From contig CAVRJA010000005.1 in the NCBI GenBank assembly GCA_963721405.1, forward strand, positions 992,001 to 1,056,000: a DNA stretch of 64,000 nucleotides, read 5' to 3'. Below are positions 19,177 through 28,956 of the stretch, in pieces (positions within the stretch are counted from its first letter, which is position 1; each line of letters begins with the position of its first letter). This DNA is from JAFNAG01 sp963721405 (GTDB taxonomy: Bacteria > Acidobacteriota > UBA6911). The notes under the pieces are model-generated. The model was not told the DNA's origin and ran no database searches. It worked only from the letters and a program-made list of their open reading frames with translations. Both the position numbers and the translations under genes were made by a program.

Positions 19177-19344
19177 ACTTCAGACCTCAGGCTTCAGACC
19201 TCAGACTTCAGACCTCAGACTTCAGATCTCAGGCTTCAGACCTCAGACTTCAGATATCCTGACTCCTGACTCCTGACTCCACTGCCACTAACGGAAAGCT
19301 AAACGACATCCGAGCGCTGCAGTTATTCGGCTGAGGTCTGAAGT
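19177..19344. repeat. 14-bp tandem repeat with a distal inverted copy
   Basis: Five 14-bp units of consensus RCTTCAGAYCTCAG run head to tail at 19177-19246, with a decayed sixth at 19247-19260. Three copies of a 7-mer GACTCCT (19261-19280, last one incomplete) follow. The exact reverse complement of one unit, CTGAGGTCTGAAGT, sits at 19331-19344, so the whole can fold as a hairpin. It occupies the gap of about 400 bp between divergent gatE and an aminotransferase gene; otherwise that gap shows nothing recognisable. Confidence 0.85.
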
Positions 19345-19532
19345 CTGATGTCCGTTCCCATGTCTGGAATTGCTTTTCTCTGCAAATCCCTTAGAATAGC
19401 CGCAACAGGAAAATAAGATCGCCGAGAGTCCGGAGGCACGAATGCCGACCCACGATCTACGGCACTCGCCGGCGCAAGGTCGGCACCGATCATCGCACCC
19501 GACGCTGAAACTGCATGCGCCAGGAGGTGAGA

Positions 19533-20783
19533 ATGGCTATCCAGTTGGCAAGACGAATGGACACGCTGAAGGCTTCGGATGTACGGGAAATGCTCAAGAT
19601 TACCCAGAGAAGCGAAGTCATCTCCTTTGCCGGAGGACTCCCTGCCCCCGAACTGTTCCCGATCAGGGAACTGGAGCAGGCCACCGCCCGCGTGCTCGAG
19701 GAGTATGGCCAGCAGGCTCTCCAGTACTCGACAACGGAGGGGCACTTTCCTCTTCGGCAAAAGCTGGCGGAGAGGATGGGCGTCAGGTGGGGCATCCATG
19801 CAACGGCCGACGATGTGCTGATCACAACCGGGTCCCAGCAGGGACTGGACTTGACGGGCAAGCTGCTCCTGGATGAGGGGGATACGGTGCTGTGCGAAAG
19901 CCCGACATACATCGGCGCGATTTCCGCACTGAAGGTGTTCAGCCCGCGGTGGGTGGAGGTACCCACGGACGAGGAAGGGATCGACGTCGACGCGCTTGAG
20001 AGGCGGCTCGAGTGTTGCGATCGTGTCAAGCTGATCTACGTGGTCCCGAATTTTCAGAATCCCACGGGGACGACATGGTCGCTGGAACGCCGCAGGCGGT
20101 TCGCCGAAGTGGCGGCACGCCATTCCCTCCCGGTCGTCGAAGACGATCCATACGGCGAGCTCCGTTTTGAAGGTTTGCGGCTGCCGCCGATCAAATCGTT
20201 CGACACCAAGGGGCACGTGATCTATCTGGGGACCTTTTCCAAAGTCCTGAGTCCGGGCATGCGCCTCGGGTGGATTACGGTTGGCAGCCCCCTGTATGAA
20301 AAGTATGTGATCCTCAAGCAGGGGAGCGACCTGCATACGTCCACCTTGAGCCAGATGCAGATAGCGGCCTACCTGGAGATGTTCGACATCGACCAGCACC
20401 TGTCCCGGATGCGCGCCGTGTACCGGGAGCGGCGAGACTCCATGATCGGGGCGCTGGAGAAGGAAATGCCGAAGGGCGTTCGCTTCTCGCGTCCCGGGGG
20501 CGGATTGTTCCTCTGGGTTGAACTGCCGGCCCACCTGGATGCAAGGGAGCTGCTCCGTCGGTGCCTGGAGCTCGATGTCGTCTTTGTTCCCGGCGGCGCC
20601 TTTTTCCCTAAGGGAAACAAGGAAAACACTCTGCGGCTCAGTTATTCGAACATGCCGGTTGCGCGGATCGAAGAGGGTGTCCGGCGCCTGTCGCAGGCGG
20701 TAAAGGAAATGCTGCGCGTCGACGCCGGATACCGGCCTCAGAATGCTTCGATACCTGGCGTCGGGAGTGTTTTCGGCGCCTGA
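19533..20783 (+). CDS. PLP-dependent aminotransferase, class I/II (LysN/MocR-like)
   Basis: A 416-residue fold-type I aminotransferase. It matches the group that includes 2-aminoadipate aminotransferase LysN and the catalytic half of MocR regulators: ISFAGGLPAPELFP near the N-terminus, ITTGSQQGLDL, VVPNFQNPTGTTWS, VVEDDPYGELRF, and the PLP lysine in YLGTFSKVLSPGMRLGW. No helix-turn-helix precedes it, so it is an enzyme, probably with broad specificity for aromatic, branched or 2-aminoadipate substrates. The ATG at 19533 follows AGGAGGTGA by 2 bases; an ATG at 19515 lies upstream of that site. Confidence 0.88.
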   Translation: MAIQLARRMDTLKASDVREMLKITQRSEVISFAGGLPAPELFPIRELEQATARVLEEYGQQALQYSTTEGHFPLRQKLAERMGVRWGIHATADDVLITTGSQQGLDLTGKLLLDEGDTVLCESPTYIGAISALKVFSPRWVEVPTDEEGIDVDALERRLECCDRVKLIYVVPNFQNPTGTTWSLERRRRFAEVAARHSLPVVEDDPYGELRFEGLRLPPIKSFDTKGHVIYLGTFSKVLSPGMRLGWITVGSPLYEKYVILKQGSDLHTSTLSQMQIAAYLEMFDIDQHLSRMRAVYRERRDSMIGALEKEMPKGVRFSRPGGGLFLWVELPAHLDARELLRRCLELDVVFVPGGAFFPKGNKENTLRLSYSNMPVARIEEGVRRLSQAVKEMLRVDAGYRPQNASIPGVGSVFGA

Positions 20784-20995
20784 CTCAATCCCATCCCGGA
20801 TTAACCCGGAATGCGCATCAAGTGGATTCGGACCTTAGTGCCGACCGCAAAATCCGATCGCAGGCAAACGGCAGCGTTTTCCAGCGCCCATGATCCCTGT
20901 CAGGCCTTTGAGTAATGAATAATCCGGGTCAATGGGTTATTTTACTAGAATCAATCTCATCCTAGGTGTTCACAAGATCACCCCGGGAGGAATCA

Positions 20996-22396
20996 ATGAA
21001 CTTGAGGAATCACACACGTTTGTTGGCGGAACTCGGCGATGCGTATGCCCGCCACGCTCCCAGGTCGGGCGCGGTCCAGGCGGAGGCCGCCCGGTACCTG
21101 GTGGACGGCGGCAGCCATCAGCTCCGTCTGATGCAGCCGTTCCCGCCGCGCATCGTCGCTGCCCGGGGAGCGTACCTGCGCGATGAGGACGATCACAGTA
21201 TTCTGGATTTCTGGCAGGGTCATCTCGGAAATATCCTTGGCCACAACCCCGCCGTTGTAACCGGTGAGCTGGCCCGGGCTTTTGCAGGCGGTTTCGGCCT
21301 GCAGACGGGATTCGCCGATCGGCTGCAGGCCGAAACGGCAAAGCTTCTATGCACGCAGACCGGCGCGGATCGCGTGCGTTTTACTACCAGCGGATCGCTC
21401 GCAACCATGTATGCCATCATGCTCGCCCGTGCCTTTACCGGACGGTCTATGGTGCTCAAGATCGGCGGAGGGTGGCATGGCGCCCAGCCTTGGGGTTTGA
21501 AGGGTGTCAATTTTCACGACAATAACGGCAAAGGATTCCTCCAGGTCGACAGCGAGGGCCTCTCCTCTTCCGTGGCGGGAGAGGTGGCTATTACGGGCTT
21601 CAACGACACGGAGGGCGTGGAGGAAAAATTCCACACCTACGGCGAGCGGCTGTCGTGTTTCATTGTCGAACCATTCATTGGCACCGGCGGCCTTATGCCG
21701 GCGACCCGCGAGTTTCTGAAGACCGCCCGAGAACTGACAGACAGGCACGGCGCTCTGCTGATTTTCGATGAGGTCATATGCGGTTTTCGCTTTCGTGCCG
21801 GCAACCTGGGTGCACTGTACGAACTGACACCCGACCTCAGCGTCTATGGCAAAATCATCGGCGGCGGCATGCCGGTGGCTGCGGTGGCGGGCCGTGCCGA
21901 CGTCATGGGACTGGCCGGACGTTCCGGAGGCGGGCGCGTCAAGTTCTCCGGCGGCACCTTTTCCTCACATCCGGCTTCCATGCTCGCCGCCAAGATCATG
22001 CTGCAGTACCTGATCGAGCACGAAGCCAAAATCTATCCTGCTCTCGCACTCCGGGGAGAGAAAATGCGCAGGATCCTGGAGAGCGCTTTCCGGGATGAGG
22101 GGATCTACGCGCGATGCAGCGGCGACGGCAACGATTTGGTCCCGGGCAGTTCCCTTGGCTACGTGCACTTCCCTTACCGCGAAAGCACCCGCCTCGACCG
22201 GCCCGAGGTCCTGTTCGACCCGTCGTTGTGCGATGTCGATTTGAGCGCGCATGTGCTTCAGCTCTCACTGCTGCTCGAAGACGTCTACATGGTTCACGGA
22301 CACGGCGCCGTTTCCACCGCGCACTCGGACGAGGACATGGCCATTCTCGAACAGGCCTGTAGGAAAGCGGCTCGCCGCATTAAGTCCAGTCTGTAA
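20996..22396 (+). CDS. Class III aminotransferase, glutamate-1-semialdehyde mutase-like
   Basis: A 466-residue class III PLP enzyme with TTSGSLATMYAIMLAR, FDEVICGFRF and the PLP lysine in SVYGKIIGGGMPVAAVAGR. The overall layout resembles glutamate-1-semialdehyde 2,1-aminomutase and related omega-aminotransferases. An N-terminal extension of about 40 residues and the divergent C-terminus argue against HemL itself. The ATG at 20996 follows GGGAGGA; a GTG at 20966 is in frame but lacks a ribosome site. No heme genes are nearby, so the substrate is unknown. Confidence 0.8.
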   Translation: MNLRNHTRLLAELGDAYARHAPRSGAVQAEAARYLVDGGSHQLRLMQPFPPRIVAARGAYLRDEDDHSILDFWQGHLGNILGHNPAVVTGELARAFAGGFGLQTGFADRLQAETAKLLCTQTGADRVRFTTSGSLATMYAIMLARAFTGRSMVLKIGGGWHGAQPWGLKGVNFHDNNGKGFLQVDSEGLSSSVAGEVAITGFNDTEGVEEKFHTYGERLSCFIVEPFIGTGGLMPATREFLKTARELTDRHGALLIFDEVICGFRFRAGNLGALYELTPDLSVYGKIIGGGMPVAAVAGRADVMGLAGRSGGGRVKFSGGTFSSHPASMLAAKIMLQYLIEHEAKIYPALALRGEKMRRILESAFRDEGIYARCSGDGNDLVPGSSLGYVHFPYRESTRLDRPEVLFDPSLCDVDLSAHVLQLSLLLEDVYMVHGHGAVSTAHSDEDMAILEQACRKAARRIKSSL

Positions 22397-22427
22397 TCTG
22401 ACAACCGCGAAACGTGCGAGACGCCGG

Positions 22428-22463
22428 CGCAGCCGACGCTGTTCACAGACAGCGTCGGCTGCG
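22428..22463. terminator. Intergenic 15-bp stem hairpin between convergent genes
   Basis: A 15-bp perfect stem (22428-22442 with 22449-22463, core GCAGCCGACGCTGT) closes a six-base loop. No U-run follows, so it is not a classical rho-independent terminator. It sits 32 bp after the aminotransferase stop and 77 bp before the end of the convergent peptidase gene. It shares the GAGACGCCGGCG lead-in with the sequence directly after the MITE-like element at 8.7 kb, which hints at a dispersed palindromic repeat instead. Confidence 0.5.
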
Positions 22464-22539
22464 GATCCGAAGGCGGCGCCGAGGCCCCTGACGTGAGAGC
22501 TTTGCGCCTGCGGCCCTCAACGCCGCCGGGTAAGTGATG

Positions 22540-25440
22540 CTATTTCCCCAGCTTTACAGGCGTCGCGCCCGCAATGTACATGCCGTTAAACAGGAATTTG
22601 AACGCCCCGTGCGGCTGTGCGCGGAACGTGAGCTCAGGGCCGAACAACAGTACACGTCCTTTCCCCATGGGGGCTTCGAGTGCGGCGATGCCGCCGTCAA
22701 GATAGAACTGGCCCCAGGCCCAGCCGCTCCTGAGGGGCTCGGGACCGGCGAACCACGCCAGGGGGCGGACGCCTTTAAGAGCCGCCTCCGGCTCGAGACG
22801 GAACACCGGACTGTTATCGAAGAAGACATCCACTTTATCCGGCAAACCATAGGCGACCGGGTTGGTGTTGTCGACCGCCACCTGGAGCACGGATCCCGGC
22901 ACAAAGTACTTGGACCTGGACAGCCCGGTTTCCGTACCGTTCGGCAGCCGTTCTACGAGCGCATTCGTGATCGGCAGGTTGAGCTGGTAACCGATGTTGC
23001 TGGCCGAGCCGATGGCGATCAGCGTCCCGCCGTCTTCCACGAACTTCCTCAACTGCGGCAGGGTGGTTGCCTGCGTCATGGAACCGATGCGATTCTGGTA
23101 TTCAGCCGGGATATTTGCCGCGCCGCCGCGCCCCCCGCCGCCACCACCGCCGCCCCTGCCGCCTCCGCCGCTGATGCCAGCCCCGTCGGGCAGGATGATC
23201 GCGTCGTACTTGCTGATGAGGTTGCCGGCGTCGAGCGCCGGTGGGAACACCAGTTCATAGGGAGTCCCCGGGAACGCCTGTTCGAACATAAAGCGGATCC
23301 AGCCGGAGGGCATCGATCCGCCGTACGTGTCAAAAAGGCCCACGCGCAGCGGCTTCAGTTTCAGCGCATCGGCCGACGGCGCGGCCGAAACGGCGTCGAA
23401 ACTCAGCCCGATTTCTGCGGCGATCTTGTCCAGAGCGGCGCGTGTCGTAGGCTTGGCGGGAACGTAAATAGTGCCGGCGGGATAGGACTTCCCGTTGGCG
23501 GGCAAGGCCGCTTTCAGCCAGTACACCTCTTCACCCGCCTGCAGCAGATGCGTGGTGCCCAAGAAGGCGTCATTCACCTGGTGGCTCAGCAGGTATCCCA
23601 CGGCGCCCTGCACGGGCGTCACTCTGCCGGCCGGCATTTTGATCAGACCCGCAACTTTTTCAAACGGCCCGTCGAAACCGTCGAGAATGCGGTCAAATTG
23701 CACTCCCATCTGAAATGCGAGAGTCCAACCCGTAATGTCATACGGCGCATTCGGCGGCCCTCCAGGATATGGGATGTCGTCCGGGTGGTCCTGTGGCTCG
23801 AACATGTCGATCAGGTGCGGCCGGAATGCCTGGGCGGACTTGATGACGTAAGAACCGGCCGGGTAGGTCTTGCCGGCGACCTGGAACGAACTCGTCGCTC
23901 GATGAATGACGATGCCCGTCTTCAAAAGGACGTTCATGAACTTTGTGGCAGTGAGGAAATCGGCCTGGTCCGAGGGGATGATGTAGCCCCTGGGATCGCG
24001 GTTGGCCGGGGCACGCAGTACTTCATTCAGGTATTTCACCGGCACGCCGCCTCGGCCCATGCCGCCTCCGCGCGCCGCCATCCCGGGCGCCTGCTCTCCG
24101 CCGCCGGCTGCCATCGCGCCTCTTCCGCCACCGGCTCCCCGGCCGCCTTGTCCGCCCTGGGCAACTTGAGGGGTCTGGGCTGCCTGATCCCTGGCCACTG
24201 CCGCTTGCATCGCGGCCAGCCGCTTGGGGGTGATCGTCCAGGAATCCTGGCTTCCCTTCTGGATCGAATTTTTCCCCATGACATAAATCCGGTACAGAAA
24301 GTCTTCGCGCAGCTTGGAAGCGATGTCGAGGATGGCCCGGTCGGCCGTGATCAGGTAGTCGATCGACTGGCGCTGGTGCCAGGTCTGCGGCATGATCGGG
24401 AACGGCTGGTTCCCGTTGGGAACGAAGCGCGTCGGGACGAATGGAATTTCGATGGGAGTCGGATTCCCGATGATCTCGGTAAGGATCCCGATCTGATTGT
24501 GAAATCCGGTAGTGGTCCTGACTCCGCCGTTAAACCAGGTCGAGTAGGACGCGGCGGCGCGCATGACCGCCCCGGGCTTGCCCTCGGCGATGAACCGGTT
24601 GTGCATCGCCGAACCCACGAGGTCGATCCCCATCGGGACGAGCGGATCATGGTTGTAATTGAAGGGATCCCGGAACGGCGCACAGAACAGCACAGAGCCC
24701 GCCGGACCGGTCTGGTGCTGGTTGTACATGACTTGAGGAATCCACTCGATGTACATCTGCCGGCCGATCGCGGTGGTTTCCGAGAGGTTGGACATAAACG
24801 AGTCGCGGTTGTCGTCATGCCCAGCATAATGGCTGTACAGCACCGGAAGGCCGCCCGTCGAGCGCCTGGTCGGCTCGGCTTCGCGCATGTACCAGTTCGA
24901 GACCAGATCCATGCCGTCAGGGTTGACCGGCACCAGCAGCAGGATGTCGTCGTTCAGGATGCGCAGCGTCTCCGGGTCCGACTGGCTGACCATCTGGTAA
25001 GCGAATGTGAATAGATGCTGGGCTGGGACACATTCCGTGGCGTGCAGCCCGCCGTCGATCCAGACGACCGATTTGCCTTCGGCCGCCAGTTTCCGGGCGT
25101 CCTCGTCGGTCAGCCCCTCGGCACGGGCCAGGCGCTGGGAGATTTCCTTGTAGCGGTCGAGCTTCTTGAAGTTGGCCGGGGCGGTGATGATCGCCATGAT
25201 CATCGTGCGGCCCTCGGATGTCTTGCCGATCTCGACCACCTTCATCCGGTCAGACTCTTTCGCAAGTTTTCCCCAGTACTCGACCAGCTGAGTGTAGTTG
25301 CCAAGAAAATAGTCGTCGCCCGCGGTGTACTGGCCGAACTTGGGCGGCGATATCGTGCCCTGGGCGAACAGGCTGCCCGATGCCGTCAGCAGCAACGCGA
25401 GCATCAGGGACAGCGCTAATCCGGTTTTTCTCGTGCGCAT
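22540..25440 (-). CDS. Secreted M14-family zinc carboxypeptidase
   Basis: A 966-residue protein with a signal peptide (MRTRKTGLALSLMLALLL, cleavage after SLFAQ). The M14 domain follows: the Zn ligands begin with GGLHATE, the substrate arginine/asparagine region is VNPDGMDLVSNWYMR, and later YNQHQTGPAGS supplies the third ligand region. The C-terminal half includes a gatase-like Rossmann segment (ALDAGNLISKYDAIILPDG). Two Gly/Arg-rich inserts occur, near 24.05-24.18 kb and 23.10-23.17 kb. It cleaves C-terminal residues from peptides outside the cytoplasm. The ATG at 25440 is chosen by GGGAGGAGAG and the signal peptide. Confidence 0.88.
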   Translation of the reverse strand: MRTRKTGLALSLMLALLLTASGSLFAQGTISPPKFGQYTAGDDYFLGNYTQLVEYWGKLAKESDRMKVVEIGKTSEGRTMIMAIITAPANFKKLDRYKEISQRLARAEGLTDEDARKLAAEGKSVVWIDGGLHATECVPAQHLFTFAYQMVSQSDPETLRILNDDILLLVPVNPDGMDLVSNWYMREAEPTRRSTGGLPVLYSHYAGHDDNRDSFMSNLSETTAIGRQMYIEWIPQVMYNQHQTGPAGSVLFCAPFRDPFNYNHDPLVPMGIDLVGSAMHNRFIAEGKPGAVMRAAASYSTWFNGGVRTTTGFHNQIGILTEIIGNPTPIEIPFVPTRFVPNGNQPFPIMPQTWHQRQSIDYLITADRAILDIASKLREDFLYRIYVMGKNSIQKGSQDSWTITPKRLAAMQAAVARDQAAQTPQVAQGGQGGRGAGGGRGAMAAGGGEQAPGMAARGGGMGRGGVPVKYLNEVLRAPANRDPRGYIIPSDQADFLTATKFMNVLLKTGIVIHRATSSFQVAGKTYPAGSYVIKSAQAFRPHLIDMFEPQDHPDDIPYPGGPPNAPYDITGWTLAFQMGVQFDRILDGFDGPFEKVAGLIKMPAGRVTPVQGAVGYLLSHQVNDAFLGTTHLLQAGEEVYWLKAALPANGKSYPAGTIYVPAKPTTRAALDKIAAEIGLSFDAVSAAPSADALKLKPLRVGLFDTYGGSMPSGWIRFMFEQAFPGTPYELVFPPALDAGNLISKYDAIILPDGAGISGGGGRGGGGGGGGRGGAANIPAEYQNRIGSMTQATTLPQLRKFVEDGGTLIAIGSASNIGYQLNLPITNALVERLPNGTETGLSRSKYFVPGSVLQVAVDNTNPVAYGLPDKVDVFFDNSPVFRLEPEAALKGVRPLAWFAGPEPLRSGWAWGQFYLDGGIAALEAPMGKGRVLLFGPELTFRAQPHGAFKFLFNGMYIAGATPVKLGK

Positions 25441-25649
25441 AATAGCTGTCTCTCCTCCCTGGAAGCGGGATGTTATGGTCAAACGGCGGTTTGCCCTGCG
25501 TAAGGGCCCAAGGCCGTCCGTCGTTGAAAGTACGTAGGAGTATTTATCCCTGTACGGTCGGGAAAGGCAAGCGAAAAGGGCCGGGTAGCGCGGCAGGATG
25601 TCGACATGGCGCGGTTTCGTTCTATAATCCTGCCCAGGAGGATTCCACT

Positions 25650-26336
25650 ATGTTGACGCTGCGTTATCACGGCCATGACTGTTGGGAGTTTGACGACGGG
25701 AGCCACCGGGTATTGATCGACCCGTTCTTGAGCGGCAATCCGCTCGCGGATGTGAAGCCGGAACGCTTTACAGAGCTCGATGCGATCCTGGTGACCCACG
25801 GGCACGGGGATCACATCGGTGACGCCGCCGTCATCGCAAAGCAGAGCGGCGCGCTGATCATATCGAATTACGAAATCGTCAATTACCTCGAAAGACAGGG
25901 CTGCAAGGGTCACCCGCTGCACATCGGCGGCGGCCACCAGTTCCCGTTCGGGCACGTGAAACTGACCATCGCCCACCATGGTTCGACCGGGCCGAACGGC
26001 GAGGCTCTCGGCAATCCCGCCGGCGTGGTGTTGACCATGGGAGGCAAAAAGGTCTATCACGCGGGAGACACCGGGTTGTTTCTCGACATGCAGTTGATCG
26101 GGGACGCATGGGGTCCGCTCGATGTCGCCCTGCTTCCGATTGGCGACAACTTCACGATGGGCATCGACGACGCGGTCCGGGCGGCAGCGTTTCTCAAAGC
26201 CAGCGTCAACATCCCGATGCACTACAGCACATTCGAGATTATCCGGGCCGATCCGAAGGAGTTCGCAGCCAAGGTCGAGGCGGCCGGCGGGAAGGCTGTC
26301 GTGGTCAAGCCGGGCGCCGAGTACAGAGTTGCCTGA
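25650..26336 (+). CDS. UPF0173-type metal-dependent hydrolase (MBL fold)
   Basis: A 228-residue metallo-beta-lactamase-fold protein. The metal site shows as VTHGHGDHIGD (HxHxDH), a downstream His in TIAHHGSTG, Asp in YHAGDTGLF and a final His in NIPMHYSTF. This matches the UPF0173/YtkL family, whose substrate is unknown. There is no signal peptide. The ATG at 25650 follows CAGGAGGATT. It lies between two secreted peptidase genes but nothing shows a common pathway. Confidence 0.9.
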   Translation: MLTLRYHGHDCWEFDDGSHRVLIDPFLSGNPLADVKPERFTELDAILVTHGHGDHIGDAAVIAKQSGALIISNYEIVNYLERQGCKGHPLHIGGGHQFPFGHVKLTIAHHGSTGPNGEALGNPAGVVLTMGGKKVYHAGDTGLFLDMQLIGDAWGPLDVALLPIGDNFTMGIDDAVRAAAFLKASVNIPMHYSTFEIIRADPKEFAAKVEAAGGKAVVVKPGAEYRVA

Positions 26337-26415
26337 AGCCTCGAAGAATGCCGGGCTGACGCTACCCTATCGATGATATACTCACGCCTCTTATTTGCCT
26401 TGGGAGGAGCCTGCA

Positions 26416-28743
26416 ATGAATTCTCGTACACCCGTCACACGCAGCGCGATTGTGTTCGGCGCCATGACTGTTCTCGCTGCCATCACATTCACCGTAGCGC
26501 AAGATCGCCTCAGAGGGATGCCGGGCTACGAACAGTATGCCAAAATGCAGCCGCTCATCAGCGGGTCCGTCGTTTCCGGCGCAGTCAACGCGACCTGGGC
26601 GGCCGACAGCAGGACTTTCACCTATAACCACGGCGGCAAGGCGTACCGGTTCGACCTCGCAACACTCAAACCGACGGAGACCGGTGACGCCCCGGCCGCG
26701 GGCGGCGCCGGCCGCGGTGGGCGGGGAGCTCCACCGGCGGCCGAAGGACGAGGACGCGGCCAGCAAACGCAAGGCCAGGCGCCACCCCCGGGTCGCGGCG
26801 GCATGGAACAGGCCCAGTCGGAAATGCCGGTGGCCCCCATGGAAGGGTGTCCGGCAGTGGGGGCGGCGCGGGGCAGGCAGCTGTTCTGCGTGGCCTCATC
26901 CGACAGGCTGCTGAAAGCGTTCTACCGCGATCGCAATCTCTGGGTCGCCAACTATGACGGCAGCGGTGAAAAGCAGGTTACGACAGACGGGAGCGCGAAG
27001 GACCGCACCAAGTACGGCACCGGCAGCTGGGTCTACGGCGAGGAACTCGGCCAGACAACCGCGATCTGGTGGTCGCCGGACAGCAGGCGGGTGGGCTTCT
27101 ACCGCTTCGACGAAGGGCTGGTCAAAGATTTCTACCTGCAGATGAACCAGACTCAGGTGCAGGACACCATGGACACCGAGGCGTACCCGAAGCCCGGCGC
27201 GCCCAACCCGATCGCCGATATCCTGATTTACGACGCTGCCGACGGCAAGACGACCAAGGTCGATTTGCGCGACGGCAAGCCATTCACGAACGACGTCGTC
27301 GGGCACTACGCCTACAACGTGCGCTGGTCGCCTGACGGCTCGGAGCTCCTCCTTAACCGCACCAACCGCCGGCAGCAGATCATGGAATTCGTTGCCTGCA
27401 GTCCGGCAACCGGAGCATGCCGGGTAATCATCCGCGAGGAATGGCCGACCGGATGGACGGAAAACCGTCCGGCCATGCAGTATCTCAAGGACAACCGCCG
27501 CTTCATCTGGGAGTCGGAACGCAACGGCTGGAACAATTACTACCTGTACGACCTGAGCGGCAAACTCGTGGCCACGCTCACGAACAACACCACGTCCGAG
27601 TCCGGCAGCATCGTCAAGGTCGACGAAGCGGCGGGCGTCATCTTCTACATGGCGCGCGACGGCGACAACTTCATGAAGATGCAGCTTCACCGCGTCGGCC
27701 TCGACGGCAAGGGCGATGTCCGGCTAACCGATCCCAGATTTACCCACAGCGTCGGCAACTGCAGCCAGGGCGCAGGCGGCGGCCGCGGCGGCGGCATGCC
27801 GGGCGGCCCGGGAGGCGGCAGCTGCGGCATTTCCCCGGACAACAACTTTATCGTCGATGTCTACCAGACTCATGACCGGCCGGCGGCCACTCAGCTGCTC
27901 GATGCCGATGGCAAGGTCCTGACGCAAGTGGCCAGGGCCGACACGACCAAGTTCGAGCAACTGGGCCTGAAGAAAGTCGAGATGTTCACTTACAAAGCCG
28001 CCGACGGCCGGACAACCCTCTACGGAACGATCGCATTCCCATCGACCTTTGATCCCAGCGCAAAATATCCGACGCTCGTTCCCGTGTATGGCGGGCCCGC
28101 TTCCGGCAGCAACGTGCCGACTGAGAATTTCACCATGCCGAGTCCGACAACCGAGTACGGATTCCTGGTGGTCAACCTCTCATCCCGGGCAGTGCCCGGC
28201 ATGGGCAAGCGAACTCTGGACTCGATCTATCTGAAGCTGGGTGTGACGGAAATGGACGACATGGCCGAAGGCATCAAGGCACTCTGGAACCGGCCGTATT
28301 TCGACAAGACACGCGTGGGCATCTACGGCACGTCGTACGGCGGTTATACGGCGGCGACGGAGATCCTGCGGCATCCCGATGTGTTCACCGCCGCCTCGGC
28401 GTCTTCCCCGCCGACCTCCTGGTACAACTACGATTCGATCTATACCGAGCGCTATATGTGGATCCCGCAGGAAAACAAGGAAGGCTACGAGGCCGGCAAT
28501 GACATGAATTTCGCCAAGAATCTGAGAGGCCGGCTGTTGCTGTACTACGGGACCGCCGACAACAATGTGCACCCGAATAACACGCTGCAGCTCGTCCGTG
28601 CGCTTCAGCAGGCCGGAAAGAGCTTCGAACTGCAGGTGGGGCCGGATCAGGGTCACAGCGGCGTAAACAATCAGCGGATGATGGAGTTCTTCATCGAGAA
28701 CCTGATCATGCGGCCGGACCGGCTGATCGCGCCGGAGAAGTAA
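26416..28743 (+). CDS. Secreted S9 family peptidase, dipeptidyl-peptidase IV-like
   Basis: A 775-residue serine peptidase of clan SC. A signal peptide (MNSRTPVTRSAIVFGAMTV, ending near TVAQ) precedes a beta-propeller of about 450 residues and an alpha/beta hydrolase domain. The catalytic residues sit in GTSYGGYTAA (Ser), YYGTADNNVH (Asp) and VGPDQGHSG (His). YGEE-like WVYGEELGQT in the propeller is the DPP-IV N-terminus-binding glutamate motif, so it should remove dipeptides from peptide N-termini. Two Gly/Arg-rich tracts interrupt the propeller (26.70-26.81 kb and 27.77-27.83 kb). Start by GGGAGGAG. Confidence 0.9.
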   Translation: MNSRTPVTRSAIVFGAMTVLAAITFTVAQDRLRGMPGYEQYAKMQPLISGSVVSGAVNATWAADSRTFTYNHGGKAYRFDLATLKPTETGDAPAAGGAGRGGRGAPPAAEGRGRGQQTQGQAPPPGRGGMEQAQSEMPVAPMEGCPAVGAARGRQLFCVASSDRLLKAFYRDRNLWVANYDGSGEKQVTTDGSAKDRTKYGTGSWVYGEELGQTTAIWWSPDSRRVGFYRFDEGLVKDFYLQMNQTQVQDTMDTEAYPKPGAPNPIADILIYDAADGKTTKVDLRDGKPFTNDVVGHYAYNVRWSPDGSELLLNRTNRRQQIMEFVACSPATGACRVIIREEWPTGWTENRPAMQYLKDNRRFIWESERNGWNNYYLYDLSGKLVATLTNNTTSESGSIVKVDEAAGVIFYMARDGDNFMKMQLHRVGLDGKGDVRLTDPRFTHSVGNCSQGAGGGRGGGMPGGPGGGSCGISPDNNFIVDVYQTHDRPAATQLLDADGKVLTQVARADTTKFEQLGLKKVEMFTYKAADGRTTLYGTIAFPSTFDPSAKYPTLVPVYGGPASGSNVPTENFTMPSPTTEYGFLVVNLSSRAVPGMGKRTLDSIYLKLGVTEMDDMAEGIKALWNRPYFDKTRVGIYGTSYGGYTAATEILRHPDVFTAASASSPPTSWYNYDSIYTERYMWIPQENKEGYEAGNDMNFAKNLRGRLLLYYGTADNNVHPNNTLQLVRALQQAGKSFELQVGPDQGHSGVNNQRMMEFFIENLIMRPDRLIAPEK

Positions 28744-28956
28744 GGGCAGCGCAGCGACCGACCACCAGCTCGGAAGTCCTTCCGCCTGAAGGAGAGGACT
28801 TCTTAACTGCAAGTCGCCAAGACGCACAGGCGCCAGGGATGAAGCCGTTTTCCCTTTGCGCCCCGGAGCCCCGGAGCCTTTGCGTTTGACTCTGACAGCG
28901 GCTGCGCCGTGGGAATTCCGGCCAGGCGTCCGGGTCGCGGATGCCGGATGTCTCGT

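Noticed and set aside
19177..19280. Possible CRISPR array
   Set aside because: Units of 14 and 7 bp are contiguous, with no spacers and no cas genes.
22428..22463. Rho-independent terminator
   Set aside because: The stem is strong but no U-tract follows; kept as a hairpin or dispersed repeat with low confidence.
22534..25014. 826-codon plus-strand ORF
   Set aside because: It is antisense to the M14 peptidase frame, which has signal peptide and zinc motifs; the long opposite frame follows from high GC at third positions.
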